From contig DNUI01000240.1 in assembly GCA_003508565.1 (NCBI GenBank), positions 4,316 through 19,354 on the forward strand: 15,039 nt of DNA, in the 5' to 3' direction. The notes under the pieces are model-generated. The model saw nothing but the letters and a program-made list of their open reading frames with translations, had not been told where the DNA came from and made no database searches. The number at the start of each line of letters is the position of its first letter. Position 1 is the first letter of the stretch. This stretch comes from Syntrophaceae bacterium (GTDB lineage: Bacteria > Desulfobacterota > Syntrophia > Syntrophales > UBA2185). The translations under genes were made by a program, and so were the position numbers. Shown one piece after another: positions 1-6,608 of the stretch.

Positions 1-16
1 TTGCGGAACAGACCTG

Positions 17-1387
17 TCAAGGTGCCTGAACTTTTGTTTCCATCATCCTGAATTCCCTTCTTGTCCAGAACAAGATGATAAAAAAAGACACTATATTGGA
101 AATGGGTTGTGCCATCCAGACACCATTCAATCCGAATATTGATGGAAGCAGGATCAGCATGGGTATCAATAGTATGGCATCGCGCATCATCAATAGAACC
201 ATAGAAGTAAATCCCTTGCCAAGACCGATGAACATATTGATCCACATAAGAGTGGGGCCGATAAATAAAAGCATGGAAACGAAGATTCTCAAGGCCGGAA
301 CGGCAATTTCCAGCAACTCCGCATCGTTTGTGAAGAACTCAAGAATGGAAGGGGCAAACAGTTCAAAAAGTAAAAAAGCTGCCACTGAAAAGGTAAAAGA
401 TATTTTCACCGCTACATTGACCGTTTCCATGAGCCGCTTGTGAAGACCCGCACCTTCATTAAAACCCACCATGGGCATTACGCCGTGTCCCATGCCGAAT
501 AACACCATGACGACAAGTCCGTTGATGCGAAAACAGAGACCCAGCGTCGCGATAGCCAGTGATCCGAAGAAACCAAGAACATAGTTATACACAATCAATA
601 CAAGACCAAAGACAAGGTTCATGATCACGGAGGGAAAGCCTGTTTGATAAATGGATGAAATGATCGAAAAATTGGGAAGCAGATATCGCCAGTGCAAGTC
701 ATATTTGGATGACTTGAGGTTAAGATAGTAATAGGACAGCGAGCCGGCAGAAAAATAGGAGATAATGGCAGATAACGCTGCACCACGGATGCCCATACGG
801 GGTATGGGACCCCACCCAAAGATGAAGATGGGATCAAGCACCATGCCGAGAACGGACATAACGAGAATGACATACATTGACGTGTTGGGTTTGCCTTCAG
901 CGCGTAAAAGGTTATTTGCCATCATCATGAAAAGTAAAAATGGTGAGCCAAAAACAACCGTGACAAGATATTGCCTCGCTAATGGAAGGACGTCCCCCGT
1001 TGCCCCGAAAATCTTCAAGATTATGTCATGGTAAATCAGGGTTACGGCGATAATCAGAATGCCCAGGAAAGCGGAAAGAATAATTATTTGCCCCGCCGTT
1101 TGTTTCGCTCTTAAATAATCGCCGGCACCGAACATTCGAGCTGCAAAAGAACCGGCACCGACACCAGTGCCAACACCGATGGCGCCGAACACCATCTGGA
1201 TAGGAAAACAGATAGTCAAAGCGGCAATCGCCTGAGAACTGAACCGGGTAAGCCAGAAGGTGTCAATAAGATTATAAAGCGCCATCGCGAACATCGCGGT
1301 AATCGACGGCCAGCTCATTTTGAGGAGCAGTGTGAGAATCGGCCCAGTGCCAAGATCAAGACCTTCATTTTTCATGGCAATCTTCAT
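17..1387 (-). CDS. MATE-family multidrug/sodium antiporter
   Basis: A 456-residue inner-membrane protein made almost entirely of hydrophobic segments, consistent with the 12 helices of the MATE fold in two similar halves. The N-terminal region reads like the family: a Trp-Pro-Ser in helix 1, then LYNLIDTFWL, and a Gly-rich GVGTGVGAGSFAARMFGAGD stretch near residues 70-90. The second half carries a GLNGVWMAQPISN stretch near the C-terminus, typical of MATE proteins. Members export cationic drugs or metabolites in exchange for Na+ or H+; the substrate cannot be read from sequence. The length is normal, so the gene is probably intact. The first Met (1387) and Met5 (1375) are both possible starts and neither has a good Shine-Dalgarno. 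It is transcribed away from miaA, and the near-palindrome at 1451-1481 is a candidate control site. A polysaccharide flippase of the wider MOP superfamily is the less likely alternative. Confidence 0.9.
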   Translation of the reverse strand: MKIAMKNEGLDLGTGPILTLLLKMSWPSITAMFAMALYNLIDTFWLTRFSSQAIAALTICFPIQMVFGAIGVGTGVGAGSFAARMFGAGDYLRAKQTAGQIIILSAFLGILIIAVTLIYHDIILKIFGATGDVLPLARQYLVTVVFGSPFLLFMMMANNLLRAEGKPNTSMYVILVMSVLGMVLDPIFIFGWGPIPRMGIRGAALSAIISYFSAGSLSYYYLNLKSSKYDLHWRYLLPNFSIISSIYQTGFPSVIMNLVFGLVLIVYNYVLGFFGSLAIATLGLCFRINGLVVMVLFGMGHGVMPMVGFNEGAGLHKRLMETVNVAVKISFTFSVAAFLLFELFAPSILEFFTNDAELLEIAVPALRIFVSMLLFIGPTLMWINMFIGLGKGFTSMVLLMMRDAILLIPMLILLPSIFGLNGVWMAQPISNIVSFFIILFWTRREFRMMETKVQAP

Positions 1388-1450
1388 CCATTTGTTATAT
1401 AAACCGCCTCTGCTTACATGGATTAAAGGGCTATTTCAACAAAATTCATT

Positions 1451-1481
1451 GTAACTATTGGGATCATATCCGGATAGTTAC
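1451..1481. promoter_or_regulatory. 31-bp near-palindrome in the MATE/miaA divergent gap
   Basis: The outer arms GTAACTAT and ATAGTTAC are perfect 8-bp inverted repeats. The inner arms GGAT and ATCC flank a CAT centre, with two imperfect positions between arms. It lies 64 bases upstream of the transporter start and 120 bases upstream of miaA. No T-run follows on either strand and both genes point away from it, so it is not a terminator. A dimeric regulator's operator is the likeliest role, by inference only. Confidence 0.45.
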
Positions 1482-1578
1482 GGGCATCTCCAAGAGTCTA
1501 TGGGTTAAAGATTCAGGTAAAATACCATGAAACTCTAGTGACTTAACAGCAGGAAAAACATCTTTTCGGCGTTACAAA

Positions 1579-1584
1579 TATAAT
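1579..1584 (+). promoter_or_regulatory. Candidate -10 box for miaA
   Basis: A perfect TATAAT lies 16 bases before the first miaA ATG (1601) and 31 before the second in-frame ATG (1616). The -35 region is poor, with only an AAAACA-like match near 1555-1560. A start site near 1591 would leave about 25 bases of leader for the ATG at 1616, slightly favouring that start. Confidence 0.3.
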
Positions 1585-1600
1585 AAATACAACACATAGT

Positions 1601-2521
1601 ATGATTACCACTGAGATGCCATGTAACCTGATTGTGATTTTGGGGCCTACAGCATCGGGGAAAACGAAACTTGCCGCCCGCCTTGCAAAAGAACTATCTT
1701 CTGAGATAATATCGGCAGACTCCCGTCAGGTTTACCGGGGCATGGATATAGGAACCGGCAAGGATTTGAGCGAATATGTTGTTGATGGAACAACCATTCC
1801 CTACCACTTTGTCAATATTGTTGATCCCGTCTATGAGTTCAATGTTTTCGAATACCAGAGACATTTTTTTGTGTGTTTCTCCGAGATTTCTTCACGAGGC
1901 ATAATTCCGATTATGGTTGGAGGAACGGGACTTTATATCGAATCCGTAATAAAAGGCTACAAAATGTTTGAAGTTCCGGAATCTCATCAGCTGAGGGATG
2001 AACTGGAGAAGGAGGAGATGCATGCCCTGGTCTCGAGGCTCCTTGCTCTCAATCCTTTACCCCACAACACAACGGATTTGTGTGACCGTAAACGACTGAT
2101 ACGGGCAATAGAAATACAGGAATTTGCAAAAGCTCAAGATTCTAGTTTTGATGACAATGTTCCCGTGATCGTTCCCTTGGTGATAGGTATTCGTTGGGAA
2201 AGGTCAATACTGCGTCAGAGAATTACACACCGTCTTAAAGAAAGGTTCATGTCAGGTTTGATAGAAGAGGTAAAAAATCTTAATGCCTCCGGAATTCAAT
2301 GGGAGAAACTTGATTTTTTTGGCCTTGAATATCGATATGTAGGATTATACCTCCGGGGCGCGCTGAGTTACAAAGACATGTTTGACACGCTCAACACGCG
2401 AATTCACCAATTTGCGAAAAGGCAGGAAACATGGTTCAGGAGGATGGAAAAGCAAGGTATCCAAATTCACTGGATTAAGGGTGATGATTATGATTCATTA
2501 AAAAAATTATTGAATGTATAA
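1601..2521 (+). CDS. miaA: tRNA dimethylallyltransferase MiaA
   Basis: MiaA transfers a dimethylallyl group from DMAPP to N6 of A37 in tRNAs that read UNN codons, forming i6A, which MiaB-type enzymes may modify further. The 306 residues match the family length. Visible motifs are the P-loop GPTASGKT at 15-22, the substrate-binding DSRQVYRGMDIGTGK at 40-54, a GGTGLYI motif near 107, the RKRLIRAIEI segment in the middle, and the C-terminal FAKRQETWFRR tRNA-binding signature. The ATG at 1601 and the in-frame ATG at 1616 (Met6) are both possible starts. Neither has a clear Shine-Dalgarno, and Met6 would still leave nine residues before the P-loop. The gene follows a divergent gap, so it probably has its own promoter. 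The family assignment is secure. Confidence 0.97.
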   Translation: MITTEMPCNLIVILGPTASGKTKLAARLAKELSSEIISADSRQVYRGMDIGTGKDLSEYVVDGTTIPYHFVNIVDPVYEFNVFEYQRHFFVCFSEISSRGIIPIMVGGTGLYIESVIKGYKMFEVPESHQLRDELEKEEMHALVSRLLALNPLPHNTTDLCDRKRLIRAIEIQEFAKAQDSSFDDNVPVIVPLVIGIRWERSILRQRITHRLKERFMSGLIEEVKNLNASGIQWEKLDFFGLEYRYVGLYLRGALSYKDMFDTLNTRIHQFAKRQETWFRRMEKQGIQIHWIKGDDYDSLKKLLNV

Positions 2522-2553
2522 TGAAATAAACCGTGCATTTATAGTAGTAAGAG

Positions 2554-2559
2554 TATAAT
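2554..2559 (+). promoter_or_regulatory. Candidate -10 box for the PPIase gene
   Basis: A perfect TATAAT sits in the AT-rich 98-base gap between miaA and the isomerase gene, 61 bases before its start codon. I could not find a matching -35 hexamer at 16-18 bases, so this is weak. The gene may equally be read through from miaA, since no terminator hairpin is visible between them. Confidence 0.22.
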
Positions 2560-2619
2560 GTACAGAGCATAATAAAAATTGGCTTTAATAGTAAATTTAT
2601 AAATAATGGAGGCCACGTC

Positions 2620-3705
2620 ATGGTAGACCAGAAATATATTCATACTTTTTTTATCGCCGCCTGTCTTATCACGCTGGTACTTACTGGTTGCGGGACAAAA
2701 GAAGAAAAACAGGTAAGTACAACTTCTGAAACACAAACACCAGCGGTTCAACAGGCGGAGCCCACCCCTGCAGTTCCGACTGACGCACCTTTGCTCACAC
2801 CATCTTCGGAACCAGGGGTCATCGTGAATGTTGATGGTGCAAAACTGAGCAAAGATCAGCTGGAAGCGGATATTAAAAAAAGGATAGCAGCGATCAGGAA
2901 GCAGGTACCCGCTGGCCGCCTTGAGAAAGTCAGGGAGAACGTGCGCAATCAGATCATTAATGATTTTATAATAAGGACGCTTCTTACAAATGAAGTAAAC
3001 AGGCTTAAAATAGGCGCCACCGAAAATGAGGTGACGGCAGCCATGGAAAGACTTAAGAAGAACCTTCCTGAGGGCACGACACTTGATGACATTATTAAGA
3101 AGAATAAGATAACCAAGGAAAAAATGAAAGACGATATACGCTTTGGGCTTAAAGTTAACAAGCTTGTGATGTCGCAGCCGTCAGCGACTGTTACGCCGAC
3201 GGAAACGGAGATAACCGACTTTTATGAAAAGAATAAGGAGAAGTTTAAGACACCTGAATCTGTTCGTGTGCGACACATTCTCGTAGCGAAAGCAGCCGGA
3301 GATGATGATAAAGTGAAAGCAGGGAAAAAAGCGAAAGCTGAGGATTTACGAAATCAATTAACTGCGGGGGCAGACTTTGCTGAAATAGCCAAGAAGAATT
3401 CAGATTGCCCTAGTAAGGAAAATGGTGGTGATTTGGGTGTTTTTTCACGGGGTGAAATGGTTAAACAATTTGAAGATGCTGCCTTTTCACAGGAGTTAAA
3501 GGCAATCGGATCTGTCGTTGAAACTGAGTTCGGTTACCATATAATCCAGGTTTTAGAAAAAAATGCTCCGATGGTAATTAGCCTGAACGAAAGAATGAAA
3601 GGAAATATTTCCGCTCTTATCCAGCAACAGAAACAACAGGAAGCCTTTGAGACAATATTGAAAAAATTAAGAGCCAAATCCAATATTGTTGTATATAAAA
3701 ACTGA
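2620..3705 (+). CDS. Lipoprotein peptidyl-prolyl isomerase, SurA/PrsA type
   Basis: A 361-residue secreted foldase. Residues 1-24 form a lipoprotein signal peptide with lipobox LTGC, so Cys24 would be lipidated and the protein tethered to the periplasmic face of a membrane. A Thr/Pro/Ala/Glu-rich flexible linker spans about 26-66. A SurA-N/trigger-factor-like helical chaperone domain follows at roughly 67-200. A parvulin (PpiC-type rotamase) domain lies at about 215-315, recognised by VRVRHILV, the FAEIAKKNSDCPSKENGGDLGVF block and the terminal FGYHIIQV. A helical C-terminal segment completes the SurA-like split chaperone fold. The start is supported by GGAGG at 2608-2612, seven bases before the ATG. 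Members help outer-membrane or secreted proteins fold; clients here are unknown. The gene converges on panB with only 18 bases between them and no clear terminator. Confidence 0.93.
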   Translation: MVDQKYIHTFFIAACLITLVLTGCGTKEEKQVSTTSETQTPAVQQAEPTPAVPTDAPLLTPSSEPGVIVNVDGAKLSKDQLEADIKKRIAAIRKQVPAGRLEKVRENVRNQIINDFIIRTLLTNEVNRLKIGATENEVTAAMERLKKNLPEGTTLDDIIKKNKITKEKMKDDIRFGLKVNKLVMSQPSATVTPTETEITDFYEKNKEKFKTPESVRVRHILVAKAAGDDDKVKAGKKAKAEDLRNQLTAGADFAEIAKKNSDCPSKENGGDLGVFSRGEMVKQFEDAAFSQELKAIGSVVETEFGYHIIQVLEKNAPMVISLNERMKGNISALIQQQKQQEAFETILKKLRAKSNIVVYKN

Positions 3706-3723
3706 TATCGTAAGAAATTTACT

Positions 3724-4542
3724 TCATAAGAATGAGTGTTTCTTTTCTGGAAAGGTGCTCCTTCTCACCTCGTCGATATATTGCTGGATAGCCTCCTTCA
3801 TCTGAACATTCAGTTTCGCGTAAGGTTTGACAAATTTTGGCATAAATTTTTCGAACATACCCAGCATGTCATGAAGAACCAGCACCTGGCCGTCGCAATC
3901 AACGCCTGCGCCGATGCCTATGGTGGGTATAGTAAGTGATTCTGACACATCTTTGGCAAGTGTTGCGGGAACACATTCTAACACAAGAGAAAAAGCCCCC
4001 GCTTCTTCAAGGATCTTGGCGTCTTCCATGATTCTTTTTGCAGACGCGTCTTCTTTTCCCTGAACCTTATATCCTCCAAACTGGTGAACAGATTGAGGTG
4101 TAAGGCCAAGGTGTGCCATGACAGGAATTCCAGAAGAGGTTATTCTTCTCGTGATTTCTGCCACCTCTCTTCCGCCTTCCAACTTGACACCCTGTGCACC
4201 TGCTTCCTGAAGGAAACGAGCGGCGTTATACAGCGCATCCTCGACAGAAACCTGATACGACATAAACGGCATATCTCCCACTATCATGGCGTGTTTTACT
4301 GCCCGGGATACTGCCTTGGTATGATGAATCATTTCATCCATTGTAACAGGAAGAGTGCTGTCGTAGCCTAAGATAACCATGCCAAGTGAATCCCCTACAA
4401 GAATGATATCGATCCCTGCTTCATCCACAATCAGAGCTGTGGGGTAATCGTAAGCCGTCAGCATAGTTATCTTTTCACCTTTTTTCGTCATATCGCGGAT
4501 TGTGGCAGTGGTAACCTTACTCATGCTTGCTTGTGTGCTCAT
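3724..4542 (-). CDS. panB: 3-methyl-2-oxobutanoate hydroxymethyltransferase PanB
   Basis: PanB makes ketopantoate from 2-ketoisovalerate and 5,10-methylene-THF, the first committed step of pantothenate and CoA synthesis. The 272 residues fit the family's TIM-barrel length. Metal- and substrate-binding residues are visible: D51 in LVGDSLG, D90 in MIVGDMPF, K120 and E122 in GVKLEGG, and the probable catalytic base E189 in LVLECVP. HLGLTPQSVHQFGGYKVQGK and IGIGAGVDCDGQVLVLHD are also hallmarks. The start is firm: a strong AGGGAGGT lies about eight bases before the ATG. That ribosome site is inside the end of the DUF2520 gene, and the two reading frames overlap by 26 bases, indicating one operon and probably translational coupling. 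The DUF2520 protein may catalyse the next step. panC and panD are not in this window. Confidence 0.97.
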   Translation of the reverse strand: MSTQASMSKVTTATIRDMTKKGEKITMLTAYDYPTALIVDEAGIDIILVGDSLGMVILGYDSTLPVTMDEMIHHTKAVSRAVKHAMIVGDMPFMSYQVSVEDALYNAARFLQEAGAQGVKLEGGREVAEITRRITSSGIPVMAHLGLTPQSVHQFGGYKVQGKEDASAKRIMEDAKILEEAGAFSLVLECVPATLAKDVSESLTIPTIGIGAGVDCDGQVLVLHDMLGMFEKFMPKFVKPYAKLNVQMKEAIQQYIDEVRRSTFPEKKHSFL

Positions 4543-5422
4543 AGTGCAGACCTCCCTCTAATAATTGTTTAATACATTCAGCATCTTGTGGAGACAACGT
4601 TTTTTTCTCTACACCAATGTCCGTCGTCAATATTCCAAGAATACTGTATGCCTGTAAAAAGAGCGGCAACTTATTCCGCAGGGCCTCAATGTGTTTTTTT
4701 ATAGGGCCCATATCACCGCGTGCTATCGGTCCTGTTAAAGCTTGTACCGTTCCTCGTTCCTCTATATTTTTCATCGTACCTTTCACGAGAGGCCAAAAGG
4801 CATGCATGGCGTCTTCATGCCTCAAACCAAGGGATTGGTATATCACTTCAACCATATGGATGAGGGTCGTCAGGTAATTTGAAGCTATACAGGCCGCAGC
4901 ATGGTAAAGGGGTTTGTCCTCATCGGAGATGAAGAAAGGAACGCCTGCCAGGTCTCTAACAATTTTTATTGACCATTCTCTGATTTCATCTTCCGAGGTA
5001 ATACCGAAAGTGCTGCCAGGGATGTTTTTGATCGCGCCTTCCACGTCGGCAAAAGACTGGAGAGGATGTATGCTTGCCGTAGAGGCGCCGGACCGCCGCG
5101 CTGTTTCAAGGAGATTAAGCCCGCCCGCACCGCTCATGTGAATAACCTTTTTGCCTGGTTTTATAGCGCCCTCATTCGCTATCTTCTCACAAACGGAAGC
5201 AATGGCATCATCAGACGTTGTAATAAAAATGCACTGAGCGCGAGAGGCAGCCTCTGAAAGGTTCGTAAAGGCTTCTCCGCCTGTATATACGATTCCCTGA
5301 GTAAGGGATGAAGCAGATCTGCTCGCCACTGCAGTAATTGTATAGCCGGCTGATCGAAGAAGAAAGCCGACTGCTCTTCCAACTTTGCCGAGGCCCAAAA
5401 TTGCTATGGTGTCCCTGCTCAT
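4517..5422 (-). CDS. Rossmann/DUF2520 oxidoreductase, candidate ketopantoate reductase (PanG-like)
   Basis: A 301-residue protein with an N-terminal NAD(P)-binding Rossmann fold (GLGKVG at 10-15 inside a beta-alpha-beta unit) and a C-terminal helical DUF2520 domain. Signature stretches are HMSGAGG near 95, HPLQSF at 119-124, and DKPLYHAAACIASNYL near 169-184, where Lys170, His174 and Asn182 are plausible active-site residues. From memory, PanG of Francisella is a ketopantoate reductase of this general oxidoreductase type. The 26-base overlap with panB makes that role the best inference here: reducing the ketopantoate made by PanB to pantoate. The frame is open back to an ATG at 5500, but the added residues would be encoded across a terminator-like hairpin, so I choose the ATG at 5422, giving MSRDTIAILGLGKVG. 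The Shine-Dalgarno there is poor. Family confidence is high and reaction confidence moderate. Confidence 0.85.
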   Translation of the reverse strand: MSRDTIAILGLGKVGRAVGFLLRSAGYTITAVASRSASSLTQGIVYTGGEAFTNLSEAASRAQCIFITTSDDAIASVCEKIANEGAIKPGKKVIHMSGAGGLNLLETARRSGASTASIHPLQSFADVEGAIKNIPGSTFGITSEDEIREWSIKIVRDLAGVPFFISDEDKPLYHAAACIASNYLTTLIHMVEVIYQSLGLRHEDAMHAFWPLVKGTMKNIEERGTVQALTGPIARGDMGPIKKHIEALRNKLPLFLQAYSILGILTTDIGVEKKTLSPQDAECIKQLLEGGLHYEHTSKHE

Positions 5423-5441
5423 ATCCTGCACGTTTATGGGT

Positions 5442-5482
5442 AAAAATAACAAAAGGCCTTCCAGACAAACCCCGGAAGGCCT
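5442..5482 (-). terminator. Intrinsic terminator/attenuator hairpin ahead of the DUF2520-panB operon
   Basis: Read on the minus strand, perfect 9-bp arms AGGCCTTCC and GGAAGGCCT (5474-5482 and 5454-5462) enclose an 11-base loop that can extend the stem by G-U and G-C pairs. A T-rich tract follows, TTTGTTATTTTT at 5442-5453. On the plus strand the hairpin is followed by AAAGATAC, so it can terminate only minus-strand RNA. The tract ends 19 bases before the operon's ATG. No minus-strand gene lies upstream that would need a terminator, so a leader attenuator fits best. Confidence 0.6.
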
Positions 5483-5554
5483 AAAGATACAAACTATCAT
5501 ATTTGACCGTTCCGTCTCAGTCCATCTGTCGTGGATCCAAGCGGATGCTGAACA

Positions 5555-5582
5555 ATTACCACAAATAATGTCAGATAGTCAA
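5555..5582 (-). promoter_or_regulatory. Candidate promoter for the DUF2520-panB operon
   Basis: On the minus strand there is a -35 TTGACT (5577-5582), a 16-base spacer ending in TGT (an extended -10 element), and a -10 GGTAAT (5555-5560). Transcription would begin near 5548. That gives a leader of roughly 105 bases up to the end of the terminator-like hairpin, a typical size for a riboswitch or attenuator. The -10 is only a 4 of 6 match. Confidence 0.4.
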
Positions 5583-5620
5583 GAGAACAAAAAAGAATAT
5601 ATATTTCTATTGATCTCTTG
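5580..5620. repeat. AT-rich imperfect inverted repeat
   Basis: Perfect 7-bp arms CAAGAGA (5580-5586) and TCTCTTG (5614-5620) enclose an AT-rich centre with its own AATATATATT palindrome. The repeat sits between the candidate divergent promoters for the pan operon and the HAD gene. It could be a shared operator or cruciform-prone DNA; no function is established. Confidence 0.35.
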
Positions 5621-5626
5621 TAATTG

Positions 5627-5632
5627 TATAAT
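5627..5632 (+). promoter_or_regulatory. Candidate -10 box for the HAD-tilS direction
   Basis: A perfect TATAAT lies in the divergent gap. The -35 is weak (TTTCTA at 5604-5609 with a 17-base spacer, 3 of 6 matches). It would start RNA near 5639, about 110 bases before the small ORF at 5749 and 315 before the phosphatase gene. Confidence 0.28.
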
Positions 5633-5748
5633 CAGTTATATATACAGAAACAAGCATCTCCGGAAAGGCTATTGTCTTCTTTAGGTTTCAAGTGGTCAAC
5701 GGATCGAGGGTTCCAGTGAATGGTTGAGACTTTGAAGGAGAGAACCGG

Positions 5749-5967
5749 GTGTTGTTAAAAGATGATCTGAGACACAGTAGACATAACCATTCGAAGAATG
5801 TAAAGATACAGGGGGACAGTGGAAAGGGTGCTAAAATATTGTTAAAATTATTGGACAATAAACACCTTAACCCTGCAACCTTTGAAACCTCGAATCCTTT
5901 TAAGATTTCAATGAGAGAAAAAACAGAAAAGAGTTTAATGGGGACTGGAAAGAATGAAACACATTAG
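5749..5967 (+). CDS. Possible small hypothetical protein overlapping the HAD gene
   Basis: A 72-residue frame beginning with GTG, preceded by AAGGAG at 5735-5740 with an eight-base spacer, which is better than the ribosome site of most genes here. It ends at 5967 and overlaps the phosphatase ATG (5954) by 14 bases, so its translation could feed ribosomes to that gene. The product is hydrophilic and rich in Lys, Asn and His, with one short hydrophobic stretch (ILLKLL). It has no signal peptide or recognisable domain. The rest of the 531-base gap (5423-5953) shows only the leader elements and repeat listed separately. It could be a real small protein, a leader ORF that sets phosphatase expression, or a chance frame. 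I do not recognise it. Confidence 0.35.
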   Translation: MLLKDDLRHSRHNHSKNVKIQGDSGKGAKILLKLLDNKHLNPATFETSNPFKISMREKTEKSLMGTGKNETH

Positions 5968-6598
5968 TCTTATGATATTTGACTTTGACGGCACCCTTGT
6001 GAATTCGGGAGGAGACATCGCAGCTTCAGTGAATTACACCCTCAGAACCTTAAATATTCCCATGATGGATCAAGAAGAGATAATCAGCTACATAGGAGAC
6101 GGTGTGCACAAATTAATCGAAAGGTCCCTTGGTATAAATAACAAGCAGTTTTTCGGCGATGCTCTGAAAATATTTTCCGACCATTACGCGGAACACATGC
6201 TGGATACTACATATCTATCCGATTCTGTTATAGAAGTGCTCGAACATTTTCAGGATAAGAAAAAAATTATCATTACAAACAAACGTAAATATTTTACTGT
6301 GGTGATGACCGACGCGTTCGGCATCTCGCATTACTTCGATGATATTATCGGAGCTGATAGCACACCGTACAAGAAACCTGATCCCCATTTGTTAAATCCA
6401 CTCATCCAAAAATTCGGTGTAGAAAATACTGATGCGGTGGTCATCGGTGACGGTGTGAATGACATTATGCTGGCAAAAAATACGGGGGTATTGAGCTGTG
6501 CACTTTTGAACGGTTTGACCCCAAGGAACATACTGTATTCATTGAAACCGGATTTCGCATGCGAAGGACTATCAGAATTGATCAAGATATTCGGGTGA
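5954..6598 (+). CDS. HAD-superfamily phosphatase, phosphoglycolate-phosphatase-like
   Basis: A 214-residue haloacid-dehalogenase hydrolase with all four family motifs: I, DFDGTLVNS, with nucleophile Asp10 and acid Asp12; II, Thr108 in IITNK; III, Lys140/Lys141 in YKKPDPH; and IV, GDGVND at 165-170. A helical C1 cap lies between motifs I and II (about 16-85). This subfamily IA layout and the TNK sequence resemble phosphoglycolate phosphatase (Gph), which clears 2-phosphoglycolate arising from DNA repair. Pyrophosphatase PpaX and other small-phosphate phosphatases look similar, so the substrate is uncertain. The ATG at 5954 follows a modest GGAAAG. tilS begins 10 bases after the stop, so the two are probably co-transcribed. 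The gene runs divergently from the pan operon across a 531-base gap. Confidence 0.88.
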   Translation: MKHISLMIFDFDGTLVNSGGDIAASVNYTLRTLNIPMMDQEEIISYIGDGVHKLIERSLGINNKQFFGDALKIFSDHYAEHMLDTTYLSDSVIEVLEHFQDKKKIIITNKRKYFTVVMTDAFGISHYFDDIIGADSTPYKKPDPHLLNPLIQKFGVENTDAVVIGDGVNDIMLAKNTGVLSCALLNGLTPRNILYSLKPDFACEGLSELIKIFG

Positions 6599-6608
6599 TC
6601 GTATTTTT

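Noticed and set aside
75..443. 122-codon plus-strand frame opposite the MATE gene
   Set aside because: Antisense to a clearly recognisable transporter, with no domain features of its own.
2011..2020. GGAGG followed by an in-frame ATG inside miaA, resembling the lysC internal start
   Set aside because: The spacer is only two bases, too short for efficient initiation, and the truncated product would lack the P-loop.
3753..3770. AGGTG/CACCT hairpin near the PPIase-panB convergence as a terminator
   Set aside because: It lies inside the panB coding region, has only five base pairs and lacks a proper T-run in either direction.
5423..5500. Upstream in-frame ATG (5500) for the DUF2520 protein, adding a Leu-rich stretch (LEGLLLFLP)
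   Set aside because: The added segment is encoded across a strong terminator hairpin and T-tract and lies before the natural start of the Rossmann fold. A Leu-rich leader peptide was considered, but it is in frame with the gene, has no separate stop and no good ribosome site.
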